Shown here: positions 23,167 through 38,259 of the stretch, in pieces | How positions within the stretch are numbered: the first letter of the stretch is position 1 | How the letters are laid out: each line of letters opens with the position of its first letter | Source of the DNA: Auanema rhodensis | Taxonomy: Eukaryota > Nematoda > Chromadorea > Rhabditida > Rhabditidae | NCBI GenBank assembly: GCA_964057225.1 | Contig: OZ059896.1 | Span: forward strand, 21,448,501 to 21,512,500 | Length of the DNA: 64,000 bases | Direction of reading: 5' to 3' | The notes under the pieces: generated by a model | Database searches by the model: none | What the model was told of the DNA's origin: nothing | The model's input: only the letters and a program-made list of their open reading frames with translations | Made by a program: the position numbers and the translations under genes

Positions 23167-25974
23167 AGTAGATGTTTTTAGATTCCTTTTTTTAAAGCAA
23201 AGACGATGGACGATGTTATTCAACGAAAAAATTAATTCTTCAGGGTGAAAATCGAGGATATAAGTGTGAACTTATATCAGTTGATATCTCGGTGCATTTT
23301 TAAGCTAGCGCAAATCTGATAACACAGATCGACGCAGCTTGAAAATCCGCATCGAATGTACTATACTACATTGAGAAACGCTTAATACAAAAATTAGTTA
23401 TGATCGTTTGAAAAATGATGCCTTAGTGTATGTTGAGTTTCCATGTACACTCAACATTGCTTCCAAAAACATTTTGACAAAAATTTTTTCGAAAAATTTC
23501 AAAATAATTTAGCAAAAAGTAGATGTTTTTAGATTCCTTTTTTCAAGGCAAAGACGATGGACAATGTTATTCAACGAAAAAATTAATTCTTCAGGGTGAA
23601 AATCGAGGATATAAGTGTGAACTTATATCAGTTGATATCTCGGTGCATTTTTAAGCTAGCGCAAATCTGATAACACAGATCGACGCAGCTTAAAAATCCG
23701 CATCGAATGCACTATACCACATTGAAAAACGCTTAATACAAAAATTAGTTATGATCGTTTGAAAAATGATGCATTAGTGTATGTTGAGTTTCCATGTACA
23801 CTCAACATTGCTTCCAAAAACATTTTGACAAAAATTTTTTCGAAAAATTTCAAAATAATTTAGCAAAAAGTAGATGTTTTTAGATTCCTTTTTTTAAAGC
23901 AAAGACGATGGACGATGTTATTCAACGAAAAAATTTATTCTTCAGGGTGAAAATCGAGGATATAAGTGTGCACTTATATCAGTTGATATCTCGGTGCATT
24001 TTTAAGCTAGCGCAAATCTGATAACACAGATCGACGCAGCTTAAAAATCCGCATCGAATGCACTATACCACATTGAGAAACGCTTAATACAAAAATTAGT
24101 TATGATCGTTTGAAAAATGATGCATTAGTGTATGTTGAGTTTCCATGTACACTCAACATTGCTTCCAAAAACATTTTGACAAAAATTTTTTCGAAAAATT
24201 TCAAAATAATTTAGCAAAAAGTAGATGTTTTTAGATTCCTTTTTTTAAGGCAAAGACGATGGACAATGTTATTCAACGAAAAAATTAATTCTTCAGGGTG
24301 AAAATCGAGGATATAAGTGTGAACTTATATCAGTTGATATCTCGGTGCATTTTTAAGCTAGCGCAAATCTGATAACACAGATCGACGCAGCTTAAAAATC
24401 CGCATCGAATGCACTATACTACTTTGAGAAACGCTTAATACAAAAATTAGTTATGATCGTTTGAAAAATGATGCATTAGTGTATGTTGAGTTTTCATGTA
24501 CACTCAACATTGCTTCCAAAAACATTTTGACAAAAATTTTTTCGAAAAATTTCAAAATAATTTAGCAAAAAGTAGATGTTTTTAGATTCCTTTTTTTAAG
24601 GCAAAGACGATGGACAATGTTATTCAACGAAAAAATTAATTCTTCAGGGTGAAAATCGAGGATATAAGTGTGAACTTATATCAGTTGATATCTCGGTGCA
24701 TTTCTAAGCTAGCGCAAATCTGATAACACAGATCGACGCAGCTTAAAAATCCGCATCGAATGCACTATACCACATTGAGAAACGCTTAATACAAAAATTA
24801 GTTATGATCGTTTGAAAAATGATGCATTAGTGTATGTTGAGTTTCCATGTACACTCAACATTGCTTCCAAAAACATTTTGACAAAAATTTTTTCGAAAAA
24901 TTTCAAAATAATTTAGCAAAAAGTAGATGTTTTTAGATTCCTTTTTTTAAGGCAAAGACGATGGACGATGTTATTCAACGAAAAAATTAATTCTTCAGGG
25001 TGAAAATCGAGGATATAAGTGTGCACTTATATCAGTTGATATCTCGGTGCATTTTTAAGCTAGCGCAAATCTGATAACACAGATCGACGCAGCTTAAAAA
25101 TCCGCATCGAATGCACTATACTACATTGAGAAACGCTTAATACAAAAAATAGTTATGATCGTTTGAAAAATGATGCATTAGTGTATGTTGAGTTTCCATG
25201 TACACTCAACATTGCTTCCAAAAACATTTTGACAAAAATTTTTTCGAAAAATTTCAAAATAATTTAGCAAAAAGTAGATGTTTTTAGATTCCTTTTTTCA
25301 AGGCAAAGACGATGAACAATGTTATTCAACGAAAAAATCAATTCTTCAGGGTGAAAATCGAGGATATAAGTGTGAACTTATATCAGTTGATATCTCGGTG
25401 CATTTTTAAGCTAGCGCTAATCTGATAACACAGATCGACGCAGCTTGAAAATCCGCATCGAATGTACTATACTACATTGAGAAACGCTTGATACAAAAAT
25501 TAGTTATGATCGTTTGAAAAATGATGCATTAGTGTATGTTGAGTTTCCATGTACACTCAATATTGCTTCCAAAAACATTTTGACAAAAATTTTTTCGAAA
25601 AATTTCAAAATAATTTAGCAAAAAGTAGATGTTTTTAGATTCCTTTTTTCAAGGCAAAGACGATGGACAATGTTATTCAACGAAAAAATTAATTCTTCAG
25701 GGTGAAAATCGAGGATATAAGTGTGAACTTATATCAGTTGATATCTCGGTGCATTTTTAAGCTAGCGCAAATCTGATAACACAGATCGACGCAGCTTAAA
25801 AATCCGCATCGAATGCACTATACCACATTGAGAAACGCTTAATACAAAAATTAGTTATGATCGTTTGAAAAATGATGCATTAGTGTATGTTGAGTTTCCA
25901 TGTACACTCAACATTGCTTCCAAAAACATTTTGACAAAAATTTTTTCGAAAAATTTCAAAATAATTTAGCAAAA
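23167..25974. repeat. 8-monomer segment, first copy of a 4212-bp-spaced duplication
   Basis: This segment matches 27379-30186 unit for unit. Markers shared at exactly 4212 bp are 'attgaaaaacg' (23721 and 27933), 'catttctaagct' (24699 and 28911), and 'cgcttgatac' with 'ctcaatattg' (25490 and 29702). One clear difference is 'ttaaagc' against 'ttaaggc' in the first unit. Confidence 0.85.
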
Positions 25975-28080
25975 AGTAGATGTTTTTAGATTCCTTTTTT
26001 TAAGGCAAAGACGATGGACGATGTTATTCAACGAAAAAATTAATTCTTCAGGGTGAAAATCGAGGATATAAGTGTGAACTTATATCAGTTGATATCTCGG
26101 TGCATTTTTAAGCTAGCGCAAATCTGATAACACAGATCGACGCAGCTTGAAAATCCGCATCGAATGTACTATACTACATTGAGAAACGCTTAATACAAAA
26201 ATTAGTTATGATCGTTTGAAAAATGATGCCTTAGTGTATGTTGAGTTTCCATGTACACTCAACATTGCTTCCAAAAACATTTTGACAAAAATTTTTTCGA
26301 AAAATTTCAAAATAATTTAGCAAAAAGTAGATGTTTTTAGATTCCTTTTTTCAAGGCAAAGACGATGGACAATGTTATTCAACGAAAAAATTAATTCTTC
26401 AGGGTGAAAATCGAGGATATAAGTGTGAACTTATATCAGTTGATATCTCGGTGCATTTTTAAGCTAGCGCAAATCTGATAACACAGATCGACGCAGCTTA
26501 AAAATCCGCATCGAATGCACTATACCACATTGAGAAACGCTTAATACAAAAATTAGTTATGATCGTTTGAAAAATGATGCATTAGTGTATGTTGAGTTTC
26601 CATGTACACTCAACATTGCTTCCAAAAACATTTTGACAAAAATTTTTTCGAAAAATTTCAAAATAATTTAGCAAAAAGTAGATGTTTTTAGATTCCTTTT
26701 TTCAAGGCAAAGACGATGAACAATGTTATTCAACGAAAAAATCAATTCTTCAGGGTGAAAATCGAGGATATAAGTGTGAACTTATATCAGTTGATATCTC
26801 GGTGCATTTTTAAGCTAGCGCTAATCTGATAACACAGATCGACGCAGCTTGAAAATCCGCATCGAATGTACTATACTACATTGAGAAACGCTTGATACAA
26901 AAATTAGTTATGATCGTTTGAAAAATGATGCATTAGTGTATGTTGAGTTTCCATGTACACTCAATATTGCTTCCAAAAACATTTTGACAAAAATTTTTTC
27001 GAAAAATTTCAAAATAATTTAGCAAAAAGTAGATGTTTTTAGATTCCTTTTTTCAAGGCAAAGACGATGGACAATGTTATTCAACGAAAAAATTAATTCT
27101 TCAGGGTGAAAATCGAGGATATAAGTGTGAACTTATATCAGTTGATATCTCGGTGCATTTTTAAGCTAGCGCAAATCTGATAACACAGATCGACGCAGCT
27201 TAAAAATCCGCATCGAATGCACTATACCACATTGAGAAACGCTTAATACAAAAATTAGTTATGATCGTTTGAAAAATGATGCATTAGTGTATGTTGAGTT
27301 TCCATGTACACTCAACATTGCTTCCAAAAACATTTTGACAAAAATTTTTTCGAAAAATTTCAAAATAATTTAGCAAAAAGTAGATGTTTTTAGATTCCTT
27401 TTTTTAAGGCAAAGACGATGGACGATGTTATTCAACGAAAAAATTAATTCTTCAGGGTGAAAATCGAGGATATAAGTGTGAACTTATATCAGTTGATATC
27501 TCGGTGCATTTTTAAGCTAGCGCAAATCTGATAACACAGATCGACGCAGCTTGAAAATCCGCATCGAATGTACTATACTACATTGAGAAACGCTTAATAC
27601 AAAAATTAGTTATGATCGTTTGAAAAATGATGCCTTAGTGTATGTTGAGTTTCCATGTACACTCAACATTGCTTCCAAAAACATTTTGACAAAAATTTTT
27701 TCGAAAAATTTCAAAATAATTTAGCAAAAAGTAGATGTTTTTAGATTCCTTTTTTCAAGGCAAAGACGATGGACAATGTTATTCAACGAAAAAATTAATT
27801 CTTCAGGGTGAAAATCGAGGATATAAGTGTGAACTTATATCAGTTGATATCTCGGTGCATTTTTAAGCTAGCGCAAATCTGATAACACAGATCGACGCAG
27901 CTTAAAAATCCGCATCGAATGCACTATACCACATTGAAAAACGCTTAATACAAAAATTAGTTATGATCGTTTGAAAAATGATGCATTAGTGTATGTTGAG
28001 TTTCCATGTACACTCAACATTGCTTCCAAAAACATTTTGACAAAAATTTTTTCGAAAAATTTCAAAATAATTTAGCAAAA
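25273..28080. repeat. Tandem pair of 4-monomer repeats (2 x 1404 bp)
   Basis: Units at 25273, 25624, 25975 and 26326 recur in order at 26677, 27028, 27379 and 27730. The diagnostic unit combines 'gaacaatg', 'gcgctaatc', 'cgcttgatac' and 'ctcaatattg'. It appears at 25273 and 26677, and again at 29485 and 31240. Confidence 0.85.
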
Positions 28081-30186
28081 AGTAGATGTTTTTAGATTCC
28101 TTTTTTTAAAGCAAAGACGATGGACGATGTTATTCAACGAAAAAATTTATTCTTCAGGGTGAAAATCGAGGATATAAGTGTGCACTTATATCAGTTGATA
28201 TCTCGGTGCATTTTTAAGCTAGCGCAAATCTGATAACACAGATCGACGCAGCTTAAAAATCCGCATCGAATGCACTATACCACATTGAGAAACGCTTAAT
28301 ACAAAAATTAGTTATGATCGTTTGAAAAATGATGCATTAGTGTATGTTGAGTTTCCATGTACACTCAACATTGCTTCCAAAAACATTTTGACAAAAATTT
28401 TTTCGAAAAATTTCAAAATAATTTAGCAAAAAGTAGATGTTTTTAGATTCCTTTTTTTAAGGCAAAGACGATGGACAATGTTATTCAACGAAAAAATTAA
28501 TTCTTCAGGGTGAAAATCGAGGATATAAGTGTGAACTTATATCAGTTGATATCTCGGTGCATTTTTAAGCTAGCGCAAATCTGATAACACAGATCGACGC
28601 AGCTTAAAAATCCGCATCGAATGCACTATACTACTTTGAGAAACGCTTAATACAAAAATTAGTTATGATCGTTTGAAAAATGATGCATTAGTGTATGTTG
28701 AGTTTTCATGTACACTCAACATTGCTTCCAAAAACATTTTGACAAAAATTTTTTCGAAAAATTTCAAAATAATTTAGCAAAAAGTAGATGTTTTTAGATT
28801 CCTTTTTTTAAGGCAAAGACGATGGACAATGTTATTCAACGAAAAAATTAATTCTTCAGGGTGAAAATCGAGGATATAAGTGTGAACTTATATCAGTTGA
28901 TATCTCGGTGCATTTCTAAGCTAGCGCAAATCTGATAACACAGATCGACGCAGCTTAAAAATCCGCATCGAATGCACTATACCACATTGAGAAACGCTTA
29001 ATACAAAAATTAGTTATGATCGTTTGAAAAATGATGCATTAGTGTATGTTGAGTTTCCATGTACACTCAACATTGCTTCCAAAAACATTTTGACAAAAAT
29101 TTTTTCGAAAAATTTCAAAATAATTTAGCAAAAAGTAGATGTTTTTAGATTCCTTTTTTTAAGGCAAAGACGATGGACGATGTTATTCAACGAAAAAATT
29201 AATTCTTCAGGGTGAAAATCGAGGATATAAGTGTGCACTTATATCAGTTGATATCTCGGTGCATTTTTAAGCTAGCGCAAATCTGATAACACAGATCGAC
29301 GCAGCTTAAAAATCCGCATCGAATGCACTATACTACATTGAGAAACGCTTAATACAAAAAATAGTTATGATCGTTTGAAAAATGATGCATTAGTGTATGT
29401 TGAGTTTCCATGTACACTCAACATTGCTTCCAAAAACATTTTGACAAAAATTTTTTCGAAAAATTTCAAAATAATTTAGCAAAAAGTAGATGTTTTTAGA
29501 TTCCTTTTTTCAAGGCAAAGACGATGAACAATGTTATTCAACGAAAAAATCAATTCTTCAGGGTGAAAATCGAGGATATAAGTGTGAACTTATATCAGTT
29601 GATATCTCGGTGCATTTTTAAGCTAGCGCTAATCTGATAACACAGATCGACGCAGCTTGAAAATCCGCATCGAATGTACTATACTACATTGAGAAACGCT
29701 TGATACAAAAATTAGTTATGATCGTTTGAAAAATGATGCATTAGTGTATGTTGAGTTTCCATGTACACTCAATATTGCTTCCAAAAACATTTTGACAAAA
29801 ATTTTTTCGAAAAATTTCAAAATAATTTAGCAAAAAGTAGATGTTTTTAGATTCCTTTTTTCAAGGCAAAGACGATGGACAATGTTATTCAACGAAAAAA
29901 TTAATTCTTCAGGGTGAAAATCGAGGATATAAGTGTGAACTTATATCAGTTGATATCTCGGTGCATTTTTAAGCTAGCGCAAATCTGATAACACAGATCG
30001 ACGCAGCTTAAAAATCCGCATCGAATGCACTATACCACATTGAGAAACGCTTAATACAAAAATTAGTTATGATCGTTTGAAAAATGATGCATTAGTGTAT
30101 GTTGAGTTTCCATGTACACTCAACATTGCTTCCAAAAACATTTTGACAAAAATTTTTTCGAAAAATTTCAAAATAATTTAGCAAAA
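27379..30186. repeat. 8-monomer segment, second copy of the 4212-bp-spaced duplication
   Basis: This is the second copy of 23167-25974. It lies 12 monomers downstream and shares the rare variants 'attgaaaaacg', 'catttctaagct' and 'cgcttgatac'. It overlaps the tandem four-mer at 25273-28080, so at least two exchange events are layered here. Confidence 0.85.
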
Positions 30187-30537
30187 AGTAGATGTTTTTA
30201 GATTCCTTTTTTTAAGGCAAAGACGATGGACGATGTTATTCAACGAAAAAATTAATTCTTCAGGGTGAAAATCGAGGATATAAGTGTGCACTTATATCAG
30301 TTGATATCTCGGTGCATTTTTAAGCTAGCGCAAATCTGATAACACAGATCGACGCAGCTTAAAAATCCGCATCGAATGCACTATACCACATTGAGAAACG
30401 CTTAATACAAAAATTAGTTATGATCGTTTGAAAAATGATGCATTAGTGTATGTTGAGTTTCCATGTACACTCAACATTGCTTCCAAAAACATTTTGACAA
30501 AAATTTTTTCGAAAAATTTCAAAATAATTTAGCAAAA

Positions 30538-33500
30538 AGTAGATGTTTTCAGATTCCTTTTTTTAAAGCAAAGACGATGGACGATGTTATTCAACGAAAA
30601 AATTAATTCTTCAGGGTGAAAATCGAGGATATAAGTGTGCACTTATATCAGTTGATATCTCGGTGCATTTTTAAGCTAGCGCAAATCTGATAACACAGAT
30701 CGACGCAGCTTAAAAATCCGCATCGAATGCACTATACCACATTGAGAAACGCTTAATACAAAAATTAGTTATGATCGTTTGAAAAATGATGCATTAGTGT
30801 ATGTTGAGTTTCCATGTACACTCAACATTGCTTCCAAAAACATTTTGACAAAAATTTTTTCGAAAAATTTCAAAATAATTTAGCAAAAAGTAGATGTTTT
30901 TAGATTCCTTTTTTTAAGGCAAAGACGATGGACAATGTTATTCAACGAAAAAATTAATTCTTCAGGGTGAAAATCGAGGATATAAGTGTGAACTTATATC
31001 AGTTGATATCTCGGTGCATTTTTAAGCTAGCGCAAATCTGATAACACAGATCGACGCAGCTTAAAAATCCGCATCGAATGCACTATACCACATTAAGAAA
31101 CGCTTAATACAAAAATTAGTTATGATCGTTTGAAAAATGATGCATTAGTGTATGTTGAGTTTCCATGTACACTCAACATTGCTTCCAAAAACATTTTGAC
31201 AAAAATTTTTTCGAAAAATTTCAAAATAATTTAGCAAAAAGTAGATGTTTTTAGATTCCTTTTTTCAAGGCAAAGACGATGAACAATGTTATTCAACGAA
31301 AAAATCAATTCTTCAGGGTGAAAATCGAGGATATAAGTGTGAACTTATATCAGTTGATATCTCGGTGCATTTTTAAGCTAGCGCTAATCTGATAACACAG
31401 ATCGACGCAGCTTGAAAATCCGCATCGAATGTACTATACTACATTGAGAAACGCTTGATACAAAAATTAGTTATGATCGTTTGAAAAATGATGCATTAGT
31501 GTATGTTGAGTTTCCATGTACACTCAATATTGCTTCCAAAAACATTTTGACAAAAATTTTTTCGAAAAATTTCAAAATAATTTAGCAAAAAGTAGATGTT
31601 TTTAGATTCCTTTTTTCAAGGCAAAGACGATGGACAATGTTATTCAACGAAAAAATTAATTCTTCAGGGTGAAAATCGAGGATATAAGTGTGAACTTATA
31701 TCAGTTGATATCTCGGTGCATTTTTAAGCTAGCGCAAATCTGATAACACAGATCGACGCAGCTTAAAAATCCGCATCGAATGCACTATACCACATTGAGA
31801 AACGCTTAATACAAGAATTAGTTATGATCGTTTGAAAAATGATGCATTAGTGTATGTTGAGTTTCCATGTACACTCAACATTGCTTCCAAAAACATTTTG
31901 ACAAAAATTTTTTCGAAAAATTTCAAAATAATTTAGCAAAAAGTAGATGTTTTTAGATTCCTTTTTTTAAGGCAAAGACGATGGACGATGTTATTCAACG
32001 AAAAAATTAATTCTTCAGGGTGAAAATCGAGGATATAAGTGTGCACTTATATCAGTTGATATCTCGGTGCATTTTTAAGCTAGCGCAAATCTGATAACAC
32101 AGATCGACGCAGCTTAAAAATCCGCATCGAATGCACTATACCACATTGAGAAACGCTTAATACAAAAATTAGTTATGATCGTTTGAAAAATGATGCATTA
32201 GTGTATGTTGAGTTTCCATGTACACTCAACATTGCTTCCAAAAACATTTTGACAAAAATTTTTTCGAAAAATTTCAAAATAATTTAGCAAAAAGTAGATG
32301 TTTTCAGATTCCTTTTTTCAAAGCAAAGACGATGGACGATGTTATTCAACGAAAAAATTAATTCTTCAGGGTGAAAATCGAGGATATAAGTGTGCACTTA
32401 TATCAGTTGATATCTCGGTGCATTTTTAAGCTAGCGCAAATCTGATAACACAGATCGACGCAGCTTAAAAATCCGCATCGAATGCACTATACCACATTGA
32501 GAAACGCTTAATACAAAAATTAGTTATGATAGTTTGAAAAATGATGCATTAGTGTATGTTGAGTTTCCATGTACACTCAACATTGCTTCCAAAAACATTT
32601 TGACAAAAATTTTTTCGAAAAATTTCAAAATAATTTAGCAAAAAGTAGATGTTTTTAGATTCCTTTTTTTAAGGCAAAGACGATGGACAATGTTATTCAA
32701 CGAAAAAATTAATTCTTCAGGGTGAAAATCGAGGATATAAGTGTGAACTTATATCAGTTGATATCTCGGTGCATTTTTAAGCTAGCGCAAATCTGATAAC
32801 ACAGATCGACGCAGCTTAAAAATCCGCATCGAATGCACTATACCACATTGAGAAACGCTTAATACAAAAATTAGTTATGATCGTTTGAAAAATGATGCAT
32901 TAGTGTATGTTGAGTTTCCATGTACACTCAACATTGCTTCCAAAAACATTTTGACAAAAATTTTTTCGAAAAATTTCAAAATAATTTAGCAAAAAGTAGA
33001 TGTTTTTAGATTCCTTTTTTTAAGGCAAAGACGATGGACGATGTTATTCAACGAAAAAATTAATTCTTCAGGGTGAAAATCGAGGATATAAGTGTGCACT
33101 TATATCAGTTGATATCTCGGTGCATTTTTAAGCTAGCGCAAATCTGATAACACAGATCGACGCAGCTTAAAAATCCGCATCGAATGCACTATACCACATT
33201 GAGAAACGCTTAATACAAAAATTAGTTATGATCGTTTGAAAAATGATGCATTAGTGTATGTTGAGTTTCCATGTACACTCAACATTGCTTCCAAAAACAT
33301 TTTTACAAAAATTTTTTCGAAAAATTTCAAAATAATTTAGCAAAAAGTAGATGTTTTTAGATTCCTTTTTTTAAAGCAAAGACGATGGACGATGTTATTC
33401 AACGAAAAAATTAATTCTTCAGGGTGAAAATCGAGGATATAAGTGTGCACTTATATCAGTTGATATCTCGGTGCATTTTTAAGCTAGCGCAAATCTGATA

Positions 33501-34398
33501 ACACAGATCGACGCAGCTTAAAAATCCGCATCGAATGCACTATACCACATTGAGAAACGCTTAATACAAAAATTAGTTATGATCGTTTGAAAAATGATGC
33601 ATTAGTGTATGTTGAGTTTCCATGTACACTCAACATTGCTTCCAAAAACATTTTGACAAAAATTTTTTCGAAAAATTTCAAAATAATTTAGCAAAAAGTA
33701 GATGTTTTTAGATTCCTTTTTTTAAGGCAAAGACGATGGACGATGTTATTCAACGAAAAAATTAATTCTTCAGGGTGAAAATCGAGGATATAAGTGTGCA
33801 CTTATATCAGTTGATATCTCGGTGCATTTTTAAGCTAGCGCAAATCTGATAACACAGATCGACGCAGCTTAAAAATCCGCATCGAATGCACTATACCACA
33901 TTGAGAAACGCTTAATACAAAAATTAGTTATGATCGTTTGAAAAATGATGCATTAGTGTATGTTGAGTTTCCATGTACACTCAACATTGCTTCCAAAAAC
34001 ATTTTGACAAAAATTTTTTCGAAAAATTTCAAAATAATTTAGCAAAAAGTAGATGTTTTCAGATTCCTTTTTTTAAAGCAAAGACGATGGACGATGTTAT
34101 TCAACGAAAAAATTAATTCTTCAGGGTGAAAATCGAGGATATAAGTGTGCACTTATATCAGTTGATATCTCGGTGCATTTTTAAGCTAGCGCAAATCTGA
34201 TAACACAGATCGACGCAGCTTAAAAATCCGCATCGAATGCACTATACCACATTGAGAAACGCTTAATACAAAAATTAGTTATGATCGTTTGAAAAATGAT
34301 GCATTAGTGTATGTTGAGTTTCCATGTACACTCAACATTGCTTCCAAAAACATTTTGACAAAAATTTTTTCGAAAAATTTCAAAATAATTTAGCAAAA
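30538..34398. repeat. 'gttttcag' units at 5-monomer spacing
   Basis: Units starting at 30538, 32293 and 34048 carry the uncommon 'gttttcagattcc' and are spaced exactly 1755 bp apart. Units around them agree only partly (a 'gacgatg' unit before each, a 'gacaatg' unit after the first two), so this is a decayed or converted five-mer periodicity. Confidence 0.65.
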
Positions 34399-36855
34399 AG
34401 TAGATGTTTTTAGATTCCTTTTTTTAAAGCAAAGACGATGGACGATGTTATTCAACGAAAAAATTAATTCTTCAGGGTGAAAATCGAGGATATAAGTGTG
34501 CACTTATATCAGTTGATATCTCGGTGCATTTTTAAGCTAGCGCAAATCTGATAACACAGATCGACGCAGCTTAAAAATCCGCATCGAATGCACTATACCA
34601 CATTGAGAAACGCTTAATACAAAAATTAGTTATGATCGTTTGAAAAATGATGCATTAGTGTATGTTGAGTTTCCATGTACACTCAACATTGCTTCCAAAA
34701 ACATTTTGACAAAAATTTTTTCGAAAAATTTCAAAATAATTTAGCAAAAAGTAGATGTTTTTAGATTCCTTTTTTTAAGGCAAAGACGATGGACGATGTT
34801 ATTCAACGAAAAAATTAATTCTTCAGGGTGAAAATCGAGGATATAAGTGTGCACTTATATCAGTTGATATCTCGGTGCATTTTTAAGCTAGCGCAAATCT
34901 GATAACACAGATCGACGCAGCTTAAAAATCCGCATCGAATGCACTATACCACATTGAGAAACGCTTAATACAAAAATTAGTTATGATCGTTTGAAAAATG
35001 ATGCATTAGTGTATGTTGAGTTTCCATGTACACTCAACATTGCTTCCAAAAACATTTTGACAAAAATTTTTTCGAAAAATTTCAAAATAATTTAGCAAAA
35101 AGTAGATGTTTTTAGATTCCTTTTTTTAAGGCAAAGACGATGGACGATGTTATTCAACGAAAAAATTAATTCTTCAGGGTGAAAATCGAGGATATAAGTG
35201 TGCACTTATATCAGTTGATATCTCGGTGCATTTTTAAGCTAGCGCAAATCTGATAACACAGATCGACGCAGCTTAAAAATCCGCATCGAATGCACTATAC
35301 CACATTGAGAAACGCTTAATACAAAAATTAGTTATGATCGTTTGAAAAATGATGCATTAGTGTATGTTGAGTTTCCATGTACACTCAACATTGCTTCCAA
35401 AAACATTTTGACAAAAATTTTTTCGAAAAATTTCAAAATAATTTAGCAAAAAGTAGATGTTTTTAGATTCCTTTTTTTAAAGCAAAGACGATGGACGATG
35501 TTATTCAGCGAAAAAATTAATTCTTCAGGGTGAAAATCGAGGATATAAGTGTGCACTTATATCAGTTGATATCTCGGTGCATTTTTAAGCTAGCGCAAAT
35601 CTGATAACACAGATCGACGCAGCTTAAAAATCCGCATCGAATGCACTATACCACATTGAGAAACGCTTAATACAAAAATTAGTTATGATCGTTTGAAAAA
35701 TGATGCATTAGTGTATGTTGAGTTTCCATGTACACTCAACATTGCTTCCAAAAACATTTTGACAAAAATTTTTTCGAAAAATTTCAAAATAATTTAGCAA
35801 AAAGTAGATGTTTTTAGATTCCTTTTTTTAAGGCAAAGACGATGGACGATGTTATTCAACGAAAAAATTAATTCTTCAGGGTGAAAATCGAGGATATAAG
35901 TGTGCACTTATATCAGTTGATATCTCGGTGCATTTTTAAGCTAGCGCAAATCTGATAACACAGATCGACGCAGCTTAAAAATCCGCATCGAATGCACTAT
36001 ACCACATTGAGAAACGCTTAATACAAAAATTAGTTATGATCGTTTGAAAAATGATGCATTAGTGTATGTTGAGTTTCCATGTACACTCAACATTGCTTCC
36101 AAAAACATTTTGACAAAAATTTTTTCGAAAAATTTCAAAATAATTTAGCAAAAAGTAGATGTTTTTAGATTCCTTTTTTTAAAGCAAAGACGATGGACGA
36201 TGTTATTCAACGAAAAAATTAATTCTTCAGGGTGAAAATCGAGGATATAAGTGTGCACTTATATCAGTTGATATCTCGGTGCATTTTTAAGCTAGCGCAA
36301 ATCTGATAACACAGATCGACGCAGCTTAATAATCCGCATCGAATGCACTATACCACATTGAGAAACGCTTAATACAAAAATTAGTTATGATCGTTTGAAA
36401 AATGATGCATTAGTGTATGTTGAGTTTCCATGTACACTCAACATTGCTTCCAAAAACATTTTGACAAAAATTTTTTCGAAAAATTTCAAAATAATTTAGC
36501 AAAAAGTAGATGTTTTTAGATTCCTTTTTTTAAGGCAAAGACGATGGACAATGTTATTCAACGAAAAAATTAATTCTTCAGGGTGAAAATCGAGGATATA
36601 AGTGTGAACTTATATCAGTTGATATCTCGGTGCATTTTTAAGCTAGCGCAAATCTGATAACACAGATCGACGCAGCTTAAAAATCCGCATCGAATGCACT
36701 ATACCACATTGAGAAACGCTTAATACAAAAATTAGTTATGATCGTTTGAAAAATGATGCATTAGTGTATGTTGAGTTTCCATGTACACTCAACATTGCTT
36801 CCAAAAACATTTTGACAAAAATTTTTTCGAAAAATTTCAAAATAATTTAGCAAAA

Positions 36856-38259
36856 AGTAGATGTTTTTAGATTCCTTTTTTTAAGGCAAAGACGATGGAC
36901 GATGTTATTCAACGAAAAAATTAATTCTTCAGGGTGAAAATCGAGGATATAAGTGTGCACTTATATCAGTTGATATCTCGGTGCATTTTTAAGCTAGCGC
37001 AAATCTGATAACACAGATCGACGCAGCTTAAAAATCCGCATCGAATGCACTATACCACATTAAGAAACGCTTAATACAAATATTAGTTATGATCGTTTGA
37101 AAAATGATGCATTAGTGTATGTTGAGTTTCCATGTACACTCAACATTGCTTCCAAAAACATTTTGACAAAAATTTTTTCGAAAAATTTCAAAATAATTTA
37201 GCAAAAAGTAGATGTTTTTAGATTCCTTTTTTTAAAGCAAAGACGATGGACGATGTTATTCAACGAAAAAATTAATTCTTCAGAGTGAAAATCGAGGATA
37301 TAAGTGTGCACTTATATCAGTTGATATCTCGGTGCATTTTTAAGCTAGCGCAAATCTGATAACACAGATCGACGCAGCTTAAAAATCCGCATCGAATGCA
37401 CTATACCACATTGAGAAACGCTTAATACAAAAATTAGTTATGATCGTTTGAAAAATGATGCATTAGTGTATGTTGAGTTTCCATGTACACTCAACATTGC
37501 TTCCAAAAACATTTTGACAAAAATTTTTTCGAAAAATTTCAAAATAATTTAGCAAAAAGTAGATGTTTTTAGATTCCTTTTTTTAAGGCAAAGACGATGG
37601 ACGATGTTATTCAACGAAAAAATTAATTCTTCAGGGTGAAAATCGAGGATATAAGTGTGCACTTATATCAGTTGATATCTCGGTGCATTTTTAAGCTAGC
37701 GCAAATCTGATAACACAGATCGACGCAGCTTAAAAATCCGCATCGAATGCACTATACCACATTAAGAAACGCTTAATACAAATATTAGTTATGATCGTTT
37801 GAAAAATGATGCATTAGTGTATGTTGAGTTTCCATGTACACTCAACATTGCTTCCAAAAACATTTTGACAAAAATTTTTTCGAAAAATTTCAAAATAATT
37901 TAGCAAAAAGTAGATGTTTTTAGATTCCTTTTTTTAAAGCAAAGACGATGGACGATGTTATTCAACGAAAAAATTAATTCTTCAGAGTGAAAATCGAGGA
38001 TATAAGTGTGCACTTATATCAGTTGATATCTCGGTGCATTTTTAAGCTAGCGCAAATCTGATAACACAGATCGACGCAGCTTAAAAATCCGCATCGAATG
38101 CACTATACCACATTGAGAAACGCTTAATACAAAAATTAGTTATGATCGTTTGAAAAATGATGCATTAGTGTATGTTGAGTTTCCATGTACACTCAACATT
38201 GCTTCCAAAAACATTTTGACAAAAATTTTTTCGAAAAATTTCAAAATAATTTAGCAAAA
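36856..38259. repeat. Tandem pair of 2-monomer repeats (2 x 702 bp)
   Basis: Each dimer has a first unit with 'cacattaagaaac' and 'caaatattag', then a unit with 'cagagtg'. Copies lie at 36856-37557 and 37558-38259 and look identical by eye. Confidence 0.85.
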
